Shown here one piece after another: positions 26,430-35,109 of a stretch of 64,000 bases of DNA. The position numbers and the translations under genes were made by a program. A model generated the notes under the pieces. That model saw only the letters and a program-made list of their open reading frames with translations. It was not told the origin of the DNA and made no database searches. The stretch spans positions 106,271 through 170,270 of the forward strand of contig DHOU01000010.1 in NCBI GenBank assembly GCA_002409745.1, in the 5' to 3' direction. The DNA comes from Bacteroidales bacterium UBA5382 (GTDB lineage: Bacteria; Bacteroidota; Bacteroidia; Bacteroidales; Dysgonomonadaceae). How positions within the stretch are numbered: the stretch's first letter is position 1; every line of letters starts with the position of its first letter.

Positions 26430-28667
26430 ATGACAATAAACGATAAAAGCCCGGCAAAAGCAGAAGACCTCATACAACAGTCTTTTCCGGTATTGAATAT
26501 GAGTTGCGCTTCATGCGCTGTGAATGTAGAAAACATCGTGAAATCGATAGACGGAGTTGCCGATGCTTCCGTAAATTTTGCCACCGCTACATTGTCGGTA
26601 AAATACATGGCGAATAAGATCGATCCGCCGGCTTTGCAAAAAGAAGTTCAATCTGCCGGTTATGACTTACTTATCGAAGATGAAACGTCCCGACAAGAAC
26701 TGCTTGAAACCATTCGCGAAAAAAATCTCCAGACGTTAAGGAATAAAACCTTTTTGGCCGGTATCCTTTCACTTCCGGTAGTTATGATCGGTATGTTCTT
26801 TATGGATTTGCCCTATGGTAACGAAATCTCATGGCTGTTTTCAACACCCGTTGTATTTTGGGTAGGTAAGGGCTTTTTCGTCAATGCATGGAAACAAGCG
26901 AAACATCGCTCTGCCAATATGGACACGTTGGTTGCATTGAGCACAGGAACGGCTTATTTATTCAGCGTATTCAATATGTTGTTTGCAGATTTCTGGCTTG
27001 CAAGAGGCTTGCAGCCCCATGTGTATTTTGAAGCTTCGGCGGTGATTATTTTCTTTATCCTTTTAGGTAAACTATTGGAAGAAAAAGCAAAAGGAAATTC
27101 CTCTTCTGCAATTAAAAAGTTGATGGGACTACAGCCGAAAACGGTGACGATCGTTTTGCCCGGCGGACAGGAAAAACAAGCCTTTATCGGAGATGTAACT
27201 ATAGACGATATCATTCTGGTAAAACCCGGTGAAAAAATCGCAGTAGATGGTATTGTCACTTCCGGCAGTTCATATGTCGACGAGAGTATGTTGAGCGGTG
27301 AATCCGTACCGATACTGAAAGAAGAGAATGAAAAGGTGTTTGCCGGCACGATCAATCAAAAAGGCAGTTTCAAGTTTAAAGCCGAAAAAATCGGTAAGGA
27401 AACGGTGCTCGCTCAAATCATTAAAACAGTACAGGATGCGCAAGGCAGCAAAGCTCCGGTTCAAAAACTCGTCGATAAAATTGCCGGCATATTTGTTCCG
27501 ACAGTAATAGGAATAGCCCTAATCACGTTCATTATATGGCTGCTGTTTGGAGGCCAAAATAATGTTGCACACGGACTTTTAGCGGCGATTACCGTTTTGG
27601 TGATTGCCTGTCCCTGTGCATTGGGATTGGCTACCCCTACGGCGATTATGGTTGGTATAGGAAAAGGTGCGGAAAACGGAATTTTAATCAAAGATGCCGA
27701 ATGCCTGGAACTTGCCAGGAACATACAATCAGTCGTACTGGATAAGACCGGAACCATCACGAAAGGAAAGCCACAGGTAACGGATAGTAAATGGCTTGAC
27801 GAAACGGACTTAGGCAAACGAGTCTTATTAAGTATCGAAAAACAATCCGGGCATCCATTGGCAGAAGCGGTCGTTAACTATCTGGAATATGTGCAAGATG
27901 TTTCATTATCCAAATTCGAGAGTATTACCGGTAAAGGGGTAAAAGCAATGTACAAGGGTGAAAGTTATTTTGTCGGCAACAAACAACTACTGACAGAGAA
28001 CAATATTCCCATAACAAATGGGTTACAACAGCAAGCTGAAGAATGGGCTAAACTATCAAAGACGGTAATCTGGTTTGCGAGCGGTAAACAAACCCTTTCT
28101 GTATTGGCTATCTCAGAGAAGATAAGAGAAACCTCGGTAGAAGCGATCCGGCAAATACAAGAGATGAGAGTTAACGTGTATATGCTCACAGGCGATAATG
28201 AGTTTACTGCACAAGCTGTTGCACAGCAAACAAACATACCGTATTATAAGGCGGAAGTGCTGCCGCAAGACAAAGCGGATTTTGTAAAAGAACTTCAACG
28301 CAAAGGAGAAGTAGTAGCCATGGTGGGCGACGGAATTAATGATAGTACAGCCTTGGCGACGGCGGATGTAAGTATTGCCATGGGCAAGGGAAGCGATATC
28401 GCCATGGAAGTAGCGAAAATAACAATCATTTCGCCGGATCTTACCAAGATATCCCAAGCCATCCGATTATCGCGTCAAACCGTATCGACCATCAAACAGA
28501 ACTTGTTCTGGGCATTTATATATAATCTTGTCGGTATTCCTGTCGCCGCAGGAATCCTTTATCCGGTCAACGGTTTTTTACTCAACCCCATGATTGCGGG
28601 AGCGGCTATGGCTTTAAGTAGTGTCAGTGTAGTATGCAACAGTTTGCGGTTAAAATGGAAGAAATAG
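26430..28667 (+). CDS. copA: Copper-exporting P1B-type ATPase
   Basis: 745 residues. One N-terminal HMA domain with CASC (Cys26, Cys29), metal-channel motif CPC (394-396), phosphorylation motif DKTGT (Asp438), HP motif in SGHPLAEA, and hinge GDGIND (Asp634, Asp638) are all intact. It pumps Cu+ out of the cytoplasm using ATP. It is followed by a CopZ-type chaperone gene 57 bp downstream and preceded by the HMA-AraC regulator. A CACCTTTG near 26397 is a near-consensus -7 box. Confidence 0.96.
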   Translation: MTINDKSPAKAEDLIQQSFPVLNMSCASCAVNVENIVKSIDGVADASVNFATATLSVKYMANKIDPPALQKEVQSAGYDLLIEDETSRQELLETIREKNLQTLRNKTFLAGILSLPVVMIGMFFMDLPYGNEISWLFSTPVVFWVGKGFFVNAWKQAKHRSANMDTLVALSTGTAYLFSVFNMLFADFWLARGLQPHVYFEASAVIIFFILLGKLLEEKAKGNSSSAIKKLMGLQPKTVTIVLPGGQEKQAFIGDVTIDDIILVKPGEKIAVDGIVTSGSSYVDESMLSGESVPILKEENEKVFAGTINQKGSFKFKAEKIGKETVLAQIIKTVQDAQGSKAPVQKLVDKIAGIFVPTVIGIALITFIIWLLFGGQNNVAHGLLAAITVLVIACPCALGLATPTAIMVGIGKGAENGILIKDAECLELARNIQSVVLDKTGTITKGKPQVTDSKWLDETDLGKRVLLSIEKQSGHPLAEAVVNYLEYVQDVSLSKFESITGKGVKAMYKGESYFVGNKQLLTENNIPITNGLQQQAEEWAKLSKTVIWFASGKQTLSVLAISEKIRETSVEAIRQIQEMRVNVYMLTGDNEFTAQAVAQQTNIPYYKAEVLPQDKADFVKELQRKGEVVAMVGDGINDSTALATADVSIAMGKGSDIAMEVAKITIISPDLTKISQAIRLSRQTVSTIKQNLFWAFIYNLVGIPVAAGILYPVNGFLLNPMIAGAAMALSSVSVVCNSLRLKWKK

Positions 28668-28724
28668 ACAACTGCGTTTAATCACAATTTTATATCCGTT
28701 CTCAATCATCAAAATTAGAAGAAA

Positions 28725-28955
28725 ATGAGCAAAGAAAATCAACAAATTTTTAAGTTTAAAACAAATATCCATTGCAGTGGTTGTGTAGCAAAAGTAACTC
28801 CATTTCTTGATAAAACTGAAAGCGTTTCTCATTGGGATGTGGATATCGTCGGTAGCGACAAAATGCTTACAGTGAAATCAAAAGGAATAACTAAGCAGGA
28901 GATAATGGAAATTGTAGAAAAAGCCGGGTTTAAAATTGAACCGTTGAAACTATAA
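28725..28955 (+). CDS. CopZ-like copper chaperone (HMA domain)
   Basis: 76 residues, a single heavy-metal-associated domain with HCSGC (Cys17, Cys20) and a C-terminal AGFKIEPL end. These proteins carry Cu+ to the P-type ATPase. It sits 57 bp after copA on the same strand. The metal motif is HCSGC rather than MxCxxC, a common variant in Bacteroidetes. Confidence 0.88.
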   Translation: MSKENQQIFKFKTNIHCSGCVAKVTPFLDKTESVSHWDVDIVGSDKMLTVKSKGITKQEIMEIVEKAGFKIEPLKL

Positions 28956-28981
28956 ACATTTTTATCTATGGGACATAATAA

Positions 28982-29263
28982 ATGAATCAAAAAACTCAAC
29001 GAAGAAAACAGAAATCTATCGGTAGGAAGAATTTAAAATCTACCGGTAAGGTTATTGTGCCAAGAAAAAGAAGAAAGACCTTTTTTTCTAAATACGACAC
29101 TGTTATTATTCTGTTTATTGGTTCACTTATAGGATTTTCAATTTGGTATTTTTTTATAAGATGTGGCAATATTCATTGCATACGTAATTCTTTGGTTGTT
29201 CCTTATGTCGGAATATCCGCATTTATAACTTGGTGCATATTTATGGCTTTTTTCAAAAAATAA
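28982..29263 (+). CDS. Small two-helix membrane protein in the copper operon, hypothetical
   Basis: 93 residues. A very basic N-terminus (residues 1-37, Lys/Arg-rich) is followed by two membrane helices (about 43-60 and 72-90) joined by a short loop with two Cys (RCGNIHC). The Cys and His in the loop could bind metal, but that is inference. It follows the chaperone gene by 26 bp. No family recognised. Confidence 0.6.
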   Translation: MNQKTQRRKQKSIGRKNLKSTGKVIVPRKRRKTFFSKYDTVIILFIGSLIGFSIWYFFIRCGNIHCIRNSLVVPYVGISAFITWCIFMAFFKK

Positions 29264-29337
29264 AATATAAAAGTGATTAGCTTACTAAAAAAAATAACGA
29301 TAATTGATTGAAAGTATGCAGTTCGTCACTCTCCCAA

Positions 29338-29367
29338 ATCCCCTTCGAACTTCTCCAAAAAGGGGAT
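29338..29367. terminator. Possible hairpin between convergent operons
   Basis: ATCCCCTT (29338-29345) pairs with AAGGGGAT (29360-29367) between the copper operon and the convergent regulator gene. There is no T-run on either side, so a termination role is only suggested by position. Confidence 0.4.
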
Positions 29368-29393
29368 CCGACGCTTTGCGGAATCCTATAAAC

Positions 29394-30059
29394 CTAAATG
29401 AGCTTTTCCATTCGTTCCCTATCCAATACCGTCAGTTTGCGCTTATAAAGGGTGATAATTTCCTCGTTAATCATCTCTCCGATCGTGCGGGCCAACGAAG
29501 GGCGTTGTACGCCGAAATATTCGGCAAGCTGTGTTTGTGTGCGTTTAAGGATAAAGCTGTTTTGCAAAGGCGTGGTATTCTCAAGGATATACAACGACAA
29601 CCGTCCCTTCAAGCTTTTTATGGTAAACAGTTGTAATTTGTTCGCCAAGAAAACGGTCATATTCGAGTTAAGTCTCATAAAATTGAGGAGCAACTCCTTG
29701 TTCTTCATCATTTCCTGCAACCAAACCGAATCCGGAATCATATAGAATACGCAGGGTCCCGATGCCACAACATCTACCGGAAAGCGGTTTTGTCCGGCAA
29801 AAATAAATGCCGGAGCCAGGGGATGCACCGCCTCAATAAAATCGATTTCGATGACATTTCCTTCTTTGGTAATCATTTCGGTACGAACCAACCCGTCGAC
29901 CAACAGATAAAGAAAACGGATGGTATCGCCTTGACGGGCGACATACGCCCCTTTCTGCAACGTCCGGACTTCCGCCACCGAACGCTCCACAATCTGCGTA
30001 ATCTCTTCTTGAGAAAGCCCTTGGAAAAGAGGGCAACCCGATAAATCATATTCTCCCAT
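29394..30059 (-). CDS. Crp/Fnr-family regulator, HcpR-like
   Basis: 221 residues from ATG 30059 (MGEYDLSGCPLF). An upstream in-frame start at 30098 overlaps the -7 box. An N-terminal cyclic-nucleotide-like beta roll (about 15-130) is joined by a long helix to a winged HTH (about 165-215, TQTQLAEYFGVQRPSLARTIGEM). It is divergent from hcp. The family includes HcpR, a nitrosative-stress regulator. Two palindromes matching a Crp/Fnr-type site lie at 30140 (hcp) and 31936 (cupin), making this the likely activator of both. Confidence 0.85.
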   Translation of the reverse strand: MGEYDLSGCPLFQGLSQEEITQIVERSVAEVRTLQKGAYVARQGDTIRFLYLLVDGLVRTEMITKEGNVIEIDFIEAVHPLAPAFIFAGQNRFPVDVVASGPCVFYMIPDSVWLQEMMKNKELLLNFMRLNSNMTVFLANKLQLFTIKSLKGRLSLYILENTTPLQNSFILKRTQTQLAEYFGVQRPSLARTIGEMINEEIITLYKRKLTVLDRERMEKLI

Positions 30060-30094
30060 ACACGTGTAAGCCGTAAATAACGTGAACAATGTCA

Positions 30095-30102
30095 GCAAAG
30101 GT
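30095..30102 (-). promoter_or_regulatory. -7 box for the HcpR-like gene
   Basis: On the minus strand the bases read TACCTTTG, a full match, about 36 bp upstream of the ATG at 30059. Confidence 0.6.
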
Positions 30103-30139
30103 AACGAATTTGCTTTTGAAAAATAGTTAAATCGCCTAC

Positions 30140-30185
30140 ATGTAACTCAAGTTACATTTTTTGTGATTCCTCCAATGTACTTTTG
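30140..30185 (+). promoter_or_regulatory. hcp promoter with Crp/Fnr-type operator
   Basis: ATGTAACT-CA-AGTTACAT (30140-30157) has perfect 8-bp arms. TACTTTTG (30178-30185) is the -7 box. Centre to centre they are 33 bp apart, so the operator covers the -33 region as in class II activation. A second site with the same spacing is at 31936. Confidence 0.8.
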
Positions 30186-30221
30186 TCATAACAGGAATAT
30201 ATAAAACTAAAAATAAAAGAG

Positions 30222-31925
30222 ATGGATAAAATGTTTTGTTTTCAATGTCAGGAAACGGCCAAAAACGAAGGCTGTACAGTGAAAGGGGTATGCGGAAAAA
30301 CCGCTACTGTGGCAAATCTACAGGATTTACTGGTATTCCTATGCAAAGGGATCTCTCATTACACGGTTCGTTTAAGGGACCGTAAGATAGAAATACCGGA
30401 AATCAACCGGTTTATTACGGATAGTTTGTTCATGACCATCACGAACGCGAACTTCGACAAAAGCCGCTTCATCACCCGTATACTTATGGCATATGAATTG
30501 CGAAATGCCGCAAAAGAAAAATATCTTTCGAGCGGAGGCGATATAAATGAGATCGCTTTCGAAGGGGCGTTCTGGACCGGCGAAAGGGAAGAGGAGATGG
30601 CCGAAAAAGCCGAACAGGTGGGAATATTGACAACGGAAAACGAAGATATCCGCTCGCTGCGGGAACTAACCATTTACGGGCTAAAAGGAATGGCAGCCTA
30701 CGCCGAACATGCTTATAATCTCGGATATACCGACGACGGCATCTATGCATTCATGCAAAAGGCATTGGTCGCGACGGCCGACGATTCGCTATCGGTAGAC
30801 GAACTGACCGGACTGGTACTCGAAACAGGACAATACGGTGTTCAGGTGATGGCATTGCTCGATAAGGCCAATACTTCGAGTTATGGAAATCCCGAAATAA
30901 CAATGGTAAACCTGGGTGTCCGCAACAATCCGGGTATTTTGATCAGCGGTCATGACATGAAAGACATGGAAGAGTTGTTGAAGCAAACCGAAGGTACAGG
31001 AGTGGATGTGTATACCCATAGCGAAATGCTGCCGGCGAATTATTATCCGGCTTTCAAAAAATACGCCCATTTCGTGGGAAACTATGGCAGCTCATGGTGG
31101 CATCAGACGGAGGATTTCGAGCATTTCAACGGGGTCATCCTTTTCACGACAAACTGTATTGTCCCGCCTAAGAAATCGGCAACGTATACCGGCCGCGTAT
31201 ATACCACGGGGGCCACGGGATTTGAAGGATTCAAACATATCGAAGACCGCAAAGACGGCCGTCCCAAAGATTTTTCAGCCCTCATCGAACACGCAAAGCA
31301 ATGCGCCTCCCCCGAAGAGATTGAAACCGGCACCATTGTCGGCGGATTTGCGCATAATCAGGTCATCGCCTTAGCCGATAAAGTGATCGATGCGGTAAAG
31401 ACCGGCGCCATCCGTAAGTTCTTTGTAATGGGAGGATGTGACGGACGCATGCGTGGGCGGAACTATTATACCGAATTCGCCGAAAAGCTTCCCAAAGATA
31501 CGGTTATTCTCACTGCGGGTTGCGCCAAATATCGTTACAACAAGCTTTCCTTAGGAGATATAAACGGCATTCCTCGAGTATTGGATGCAGGACAATGCAA
31601 CGATAGTTATTCTCTGGTAAAGATTGCCTTAGCGCTCAAGGAGGCTTTCGAACTCGATGATCTGAACGACCTGCCTATCGCCTATAACATCGCCTGGTAT
31701 GAACAAAAAGCGGTCATCGTCCTTTTGGCGCTCTTATCTCTGGGCGTTAAGAACATTCATTTAGGCCCTACCCTTCCGGCTTTCCTTTCACCCAACGTCG
31801 CCAACGTGCTGGTCAGGAATTTCGGAATCGCGGGAATTTCCTCGGTCGATGAAGATATGAAAGTACTATTATCCGTCAAGCGGCATGAAGCCGTTAGACG
31901 GGGTATTGTACTTAAAAATCTATAA
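30222..31925 (+). CDS. hcp: Hydroxylamine reductase / hybrid cluster protein
   Basis: 567 residues. The N-terminal Cys set (Cys6, Cys9, Cys18, Cys24: CX2CX8CX5C) has the spacing of strict anaerobes and binds a cubane cluster. Later conserved blocks, [27 protein letters not shown] and [10 protein letters not shown], carry hybrid-cluster ligands. The protein reduces hydroxylamine in vitro and is now viewed as a nitric oxide reductase or protein S-nitrosylase. It is divergent from its probable regulator and preceded by an operator-promoter at 30140. Confidence 0.95.
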   Translation: MDKMFCFQCQETAKNEGCTVKGVCGKTATVANLQDLLVFLCKGISHYTVRLRDRKIEIPEINRFITDSLFMTITNANFDKSRFITRILMAYELRNAAKEKYLSSGGDINEIAFEGAFWTGEREEEMAEKAEQVGILTTENEDIRSLRELTIYGLKGMAAYAEHAYNLGYTDDGIYAFMQKALVATADDSLSVDELTGLVLETGQYGVQVMALLDKANTSSYGNPEITMVNLGVRNNPGILISGHDMKDMEELLKQTEGTGVDVYTHSEMLPANYYPAFKKYAHFVGNYGSSWWHQTEDFEHFNGVILFTTNCIVPPKKSATYTGRVYTTGATGFEGFKHIEDRKDGRPKDFSALIEHAKQCASPEEIETGTIVGGFAHNQVIALADKVIDAVKTGAIRKFFVMGGCDGRMRGRNYYTEFAEKLPKDTVILTAGCAKYRYNKLSLGDINGIPRVLDAGQCNDSYSLVKIALALKEAFELDDLNDLPIAYNIAWYEQKAVIVLLALLSLGVKNIHLGPTLPAFLSPNVANVLVRNFGIAGISSVDEDMKVLLSVKRHEAVRRGIVLKNL

Positions 31926-31935
31926 AACACGACTT

Positions 31936-31981
31936 TTGTAACCTCGGTTACAACTTTCTTTGCTTCTATAGAATATCTTTG
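31936..31981 (+). promoter_or_regulatory. Cupin-operon promoter with Crp/Fnr-type operator
   Basis: TTGTAACC-TC-GGTTACAA (31936-31953) has perfect 8-bp arms. TATCTTTG (31974-31981) is the -7 box, again 33 bp centre to centre. It lies just after the hcp stop, giving the downstream genes their own start. Confidence 0.8.
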
Positions 31982-32015
31982 TGTATGAAAATTCATCCGT
32001 AAACATAAAAAGAAA

Positions 32016-32342
32016 ATGGCAACATACGAAAAAGCAACCTCTTATAAATTGGACGATACGATCACTTACGCCCAAGGAGGCATTATCAGCAAACAAGTAA
32101 CGAAGAATAAGGCGGGCAATATCACTCTCTTCTCTTTCGACAAGGATCAGGCGCTCACCGAACATACATCTCCCTATGACGCATTCGTGCAGATTCTCGA
32201 CGGCGAAGCGGAAATCCGCATTGACGGACAACCGCATGTATTGAAAAAAGGCGAGTGCATCATCATGCCTGCCGATCATCCGCATGCCCTCAAAGCCACT
32301 CAACCGTTTAAAATGCTCCTCACCATGATCAGGGGAGAATAG
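32016..32342 (+). CDS. Small cupin-domain protein
   Basis: 108 residues, one cupin barrel. Metal-ligand positions are visible in EHTSPYDAFVQILDGEAEI (motif 1, about residues 47-65) and CIIMPADHPHALKA (motif 2, about 80-93). Its place between hcp and the hemerythrin gene, and its own operator at 31936, tie it to the nitrosative or redox response. The substrate is unknown. The next gene begins 23 bp downstream. Confidence 0.85.
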   Translation: MATYEKATSYKLDDTITYAQGGIISKQVTKNKAGNITLFSFDKDQALTEHTSPYDAFVQILDGEAEIRIDGQPHVLKKGECIIMPADHPHALKATQPFKMLLTMIRGE

Positions 32343-32365
32343 AAAACATTTATACCGATAAAAAT

Positions 32366-33601
32366 ATGAGCGAAATCATTCAGAACTCCTCCCAACGCAA
32401 AGAAATGCTCCGGCATTTATTGCTCCGCCTTCATGAAGGCGAAGCTCCCGACGTGCTCCGTAAAAGGCTGATAGAAGTATTACGGTCCATCCCTTACAAC
32501 GAGGTGGTCGAGGTGGAACAAGAACTCATCAATAGCGGCGCATTGTCCGAAAATGAAATTCTCGAGTTCTGCGACCTGCACACTGCGGTATTAGACGGGA
32601 GCATCGATCTAGAAGACGCGAAAACCATTCCGCCCGGACATCCGGTGGATACATTCAAAAAAGAGAATGAAGCCTTGAAAGCGGAAGTGAATAAGCTTGT
32701 CAGTTTGTTCAACGGTATATCTTCGCTCTCCGAAGACCATTTGCCCGGCTACATTTTACAACTGAGGACCGGATTCAATAACCTGTGGGATGTCGATAAA
32801 CATTACAAACGAAAAGAATACCTCCTGTTTCCCTATCTGGAGAAACATCTCATCACCGGCCCGCCTAAAGTGATGTGGGGCAAACATGACGAGATACGCA
32901 GCTTGCTGAAGAATGCATCCGAGGCATTGGCATCACCGATATCGACCGCCGAAGAGATGGCCTCTGTCATTCAGTTGGTGCTCTTCCCCGCCGTTGAAAT
33001 GCTCGACGGAATGATTATGAAAGAAGAGCAAATTCTCCTGCCGATGGCCATGGATACGCTTTCGGAGGAAGAATGGTATAAGATATATCACGAAACGCCT
33101 GAGTTCGGCTATTGCCTGTTCGATCCCGAAGACGAGTGGAAACCGGAGAACGTAACCCCTGCCGCGCACGAATATGTTACAGCCGATGCTATCCGTCTAT
33201 CTTCCGGAGCATTCGATCTGTCGGAACTGGAAGCGCTTTTTCTGCATTTGCCGATCGATATTACCTTTGTCGATAAAAACGATAAGGTCCGTTTCTTCTC
33301 TCACAGTCCCAAGCGTGTGTTCGAACGCAACCGCTCCATTCTCGGACGCGATGTGCGCATGTGCCATCCGCCCGGTAGCGTACATGTGGTAGAACAAATC
33401 ATTCGCGATTTCAAGAGCGGAAAGGAAAATAAAGCCGCGTTCTGGATTTCGAACTTCAAAGGCCGTTTTGTGTATATCGAATATTCCGCCGTACGGGGAA
33501 AAGACAATGAATATCTCGGCGTAGTGGAGGTCACACAAGACATTACGTCCTTACGTCAATTGGAAGGAGATCAACGGTTGTTGTCGTATGAACAGAAATA
33601 A
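32366..33601 (+). CDS. DUF438 / hemerythrin / PAS protein
   Basis: 411 residues in three parts: an N-terminal DUF438 helical domain (about 8-75), a hemerythrin HHE-like helical bundle (about 115-235, with DKHYKRKEYLLFPYLEKH, MWGKHDEI and MIMKEEQILLP supplying His/Glu ligands), and a PAS domain (about 285-395, DITFVDKNDKVRFFSHSP ... GVVEVTQDI). A di-iron bundle plus PAS suits sensing or repair under NO or O2 stress. Its last 14 bp overlap the next gene. Confidence 0.87.
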   Translation: MSEIIQNSSQRKEMLRHLLLRLHEGEAPDVLRKRLIEVLRSIPYNEVVEVEQELINSGALSENEILEFCDLHTAVLDGSIDLEDAKTIPPGHPVDTFKKENEALKAEVNKLVSLFNGISSLSEDHLPGYILQLRTGFNNLWDVDKHYKRKEYLLFPYLEKHLITGPPKVMWGKHDEIRSLLKNASEALASPISTAEEMASVIQLVLFPAVEMLDGMIMKEEQILLPMAMDTLSEEEWYKIYHETPEFGYCLFDPEDEWKPENVTPAAHEYVTADAIRLSSGAFDLSELEALFLHLPIDITFVDKNDKVRFFSHSPKRVFERNRSILGRDVRMCHPPGSVHVVEQIIRDFKSGKENKAAFWISNFKGRFVYIEYSAVRGKDNEYLGVVEVTQDITSLRQLEGDQRLLSYEQK

Positions 33602-34118
33602 GACCGATATCACTCCCGATACCAAAGTGGGAGAATTACTCGACGACTATCCGGAACTGGAAAGTCTGTTGCGACGCTTTTCCCCTGCCTTTTCGGCGTT
33701 GAAGAATCCGGTATTGAGAAAGACGGTAGCGCGCGTTACGTCCCTGCAACAAGCAGCTAAAGTCGGGAATGCCGATGTGGTGGAAATGGTCAATGCCTTA
33801 CGGAAAGAGGCCGGACTTGCAGCGTTGGAAGATCGATTTTGTTCCGATGACACGGGCGTAGAGGTTCCTGTAGCAGACAAAGCGCCCGATACGCGGGTCA
33901 CCCACACGTTGGACGTCAGGCCATTGATTCAAGCGGGGGAACATCCCAAAGAAGCGGTATTATCGCTCGCCAATCGCTTACAGAAAGGCGAGTGCCTGCT
34001 CTTTATTGCGCCTTTTCCACCTCTGCCGCTGATCGATCTGCTGAAAAAGAAAGGATTCACCGTAACCATGCTCGCTCCACACGACGGAGCCGTGCACACA
34101 TTCGTAGAACGGAGATAA
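33588..34118 (+). CDS. DUF1858 / DUF2249 domain protein
   Basis: 176 residues. The N-terminal DUF1858 part (residues 5-65, DITPDTKVGELLDDYPELESLLRRFSPAF) resembles the ScdA/RIC N-terminal domain. The C-terminal DUF2249 part (about 105-175, HTLDVRPLIQAGEHPKEAVL ... LFIAPFPPLPLIDLLKKKGF) is a SirA-like fold. Translational coupling to the DUF438/hemerythrin gene (14-bp overlap) suggests the two products act together, splitting between them parts found in RIC-type iron-sulfur repair proteins. Confidence 0.85.
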   Translation: MNRNKTDITPDTKVGELLDDYPELESLLRRFSPAFSALKNPVLRKTVARVTSLQQAAKVGNADVVEMVNALRKEAGLAALEDRFCSDDTGVEVPVADKAPDTRVTHTLDVRPLIQAGEHPKEAVLSLANRLQKGECLLFIAPFPPLPLIDLLKKKGFTVTMLAPHDGAVHTFVERR

Positions 34119-34124
34119 TGAAAT

Positions 34125-34271
34125 TTACAGACGAATACTGCATGTATCACGAATTTTTCGAATACCCGAAGCAGAATGTATAATATCGAGTACTTCAATA
34201 CGTTTATCCGTGATACGATAAATTATCAAATGAGAATCCATGACAATATTTCGATATATCCGGTTTTTGGT
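34125..34271 (-). pseudogene. C-terminal remnant of a RelE-type toxin
   Basis: The minus frame reads NRIYRNIVMDSHLIIYRITD and on through IEVLDIIHSASGIRKIRDTC to TAA at 34125-34127. This is the typical last third of a RelE/ParE toxin, and nothing of the N-terminal part remains. It lies in a different frame from, and overlaps, the truncated antitoxin frame at 34226. A deletion evidently joined the two. Confidence 0.75.
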
Positions 34272-34462
34272 TGTGAGGTGACGGCATTCGGGATAAACTC
34301 TCCATCTTCAATATGGTGGATATGTTCCCACCATTCTTGTTGTGTTCCGTGAAAAGGGACATTGGGATTTCCCTCTGTGAGCGGCGATGTGTTCCGGTAA
34401 GCAGCGGTAGGCTCTTCTAATTTATTGACTTGTTTATCAGTTGATTTTAATTTCTTTGACAT
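34226..34462 (-). pseudogene. Antitoxin gene with 3' end lost by deletion
   Basis: MSKKLKSTDKQVNKLEEPTA ... HIEDGEFIPN has the look of a small antitoxin up to EFIPN. The remaining codons (QPKTGYIEILSWILI) are the adjoining toxin remnant read out of frame. So the antitoxin C-terminus and the toxin N-terminus are missing together. Up to about 60 authentic antitoxin residues remain. It lies between the nitrosative-stress cluster and folE. Confidence 0.6.
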
Positions 34463-34503
34463 AACTGAATCATTTTGATATAACGCAAAGTTGGCAATAA
34501 ATT

Positions 34504-35085
34504 CTATTTCTTAATAAGATTAATGAATTCTTCTCGGGTTTTCTGCTGATTAAATACCCCCGTAAAGTCCGAAGTCGTCGTAACGGAATGCTGCTTTTCC
34601 ACACCGCGCATTTGCATACACATGTGTTGCGCTTCAATGACGACCATGACCCCCATCGGGTTCAGTGTTTTCTGGATACATTCTTTGATTTGCGTCGTCA
34701 ACCGTTCCTGCACCTGCAAGCGATGAGCATAGACATCTACCACACGGGCTATTTTACTCAATCCCGTGATATACTCGTTGGGGATATAGGCGACATGGGC
34801 TTTACCGAAAAAAGGTAACATGTGATGTTCGCATAACGAAAAGATATCAATATCTTTCACGATGACCATTTGTCGATAATTCTCTTTGAACAGGGCCGAA
34901 CGCAATATCTTCTCCGGATCCTGACGGTATCCCCGCGTGAGGTATTGCATCGCTTTGGCGACACGCTGAGGGGTTTTTAGAAGGCCCTCCCGTTCCACAT
35001 CTTCACCGAGGATCGTAATAATTTCACGCATGTGATCCGCCAGCGCGGACACACCGTTCTCATCTTGCAGTTCTTCCGACAACAT
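34504..35085 (-). CDS. folE: GTP cyclohydrolase I
   Basis: 193 residues. It converts GTP to 7,8-dihydroneopterin triphosphate, the first step of folate or pterin synthesis. Zinc and active-site elements are present: [20 protein letters not shown] (Cys and His ligands), LTTQI, and [11 protein letters not shown] with the second Cys near the C-terminus. It is the last gene of the minus-strand run DUF1599/BT_3928/tpiA/SPOR/folE, with a 24-bp gap to the SPOR gene. Confidence 0.96.
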   Translation of the reverse strand: MLSEELQDENGVSALADHMREIITILGEDVEREGLLKTPQRVAKAMQYLTRGYRQDPEKILRSALFKENYRQMVIVKDIDIFSLCEHHMLPFFGKAHVAYIPNEYITGLSKIARVVDVYAHRLQVQERLTTQIKECIQKTLNPMGVMVVIEAQHMCMQMRGVEKQHSVTTTSDFTGVFNQQKTREEFINLIKK

Positions 35086-35109
35086 TCTAATAGGGATTAA
35101 TTGGGGGTT

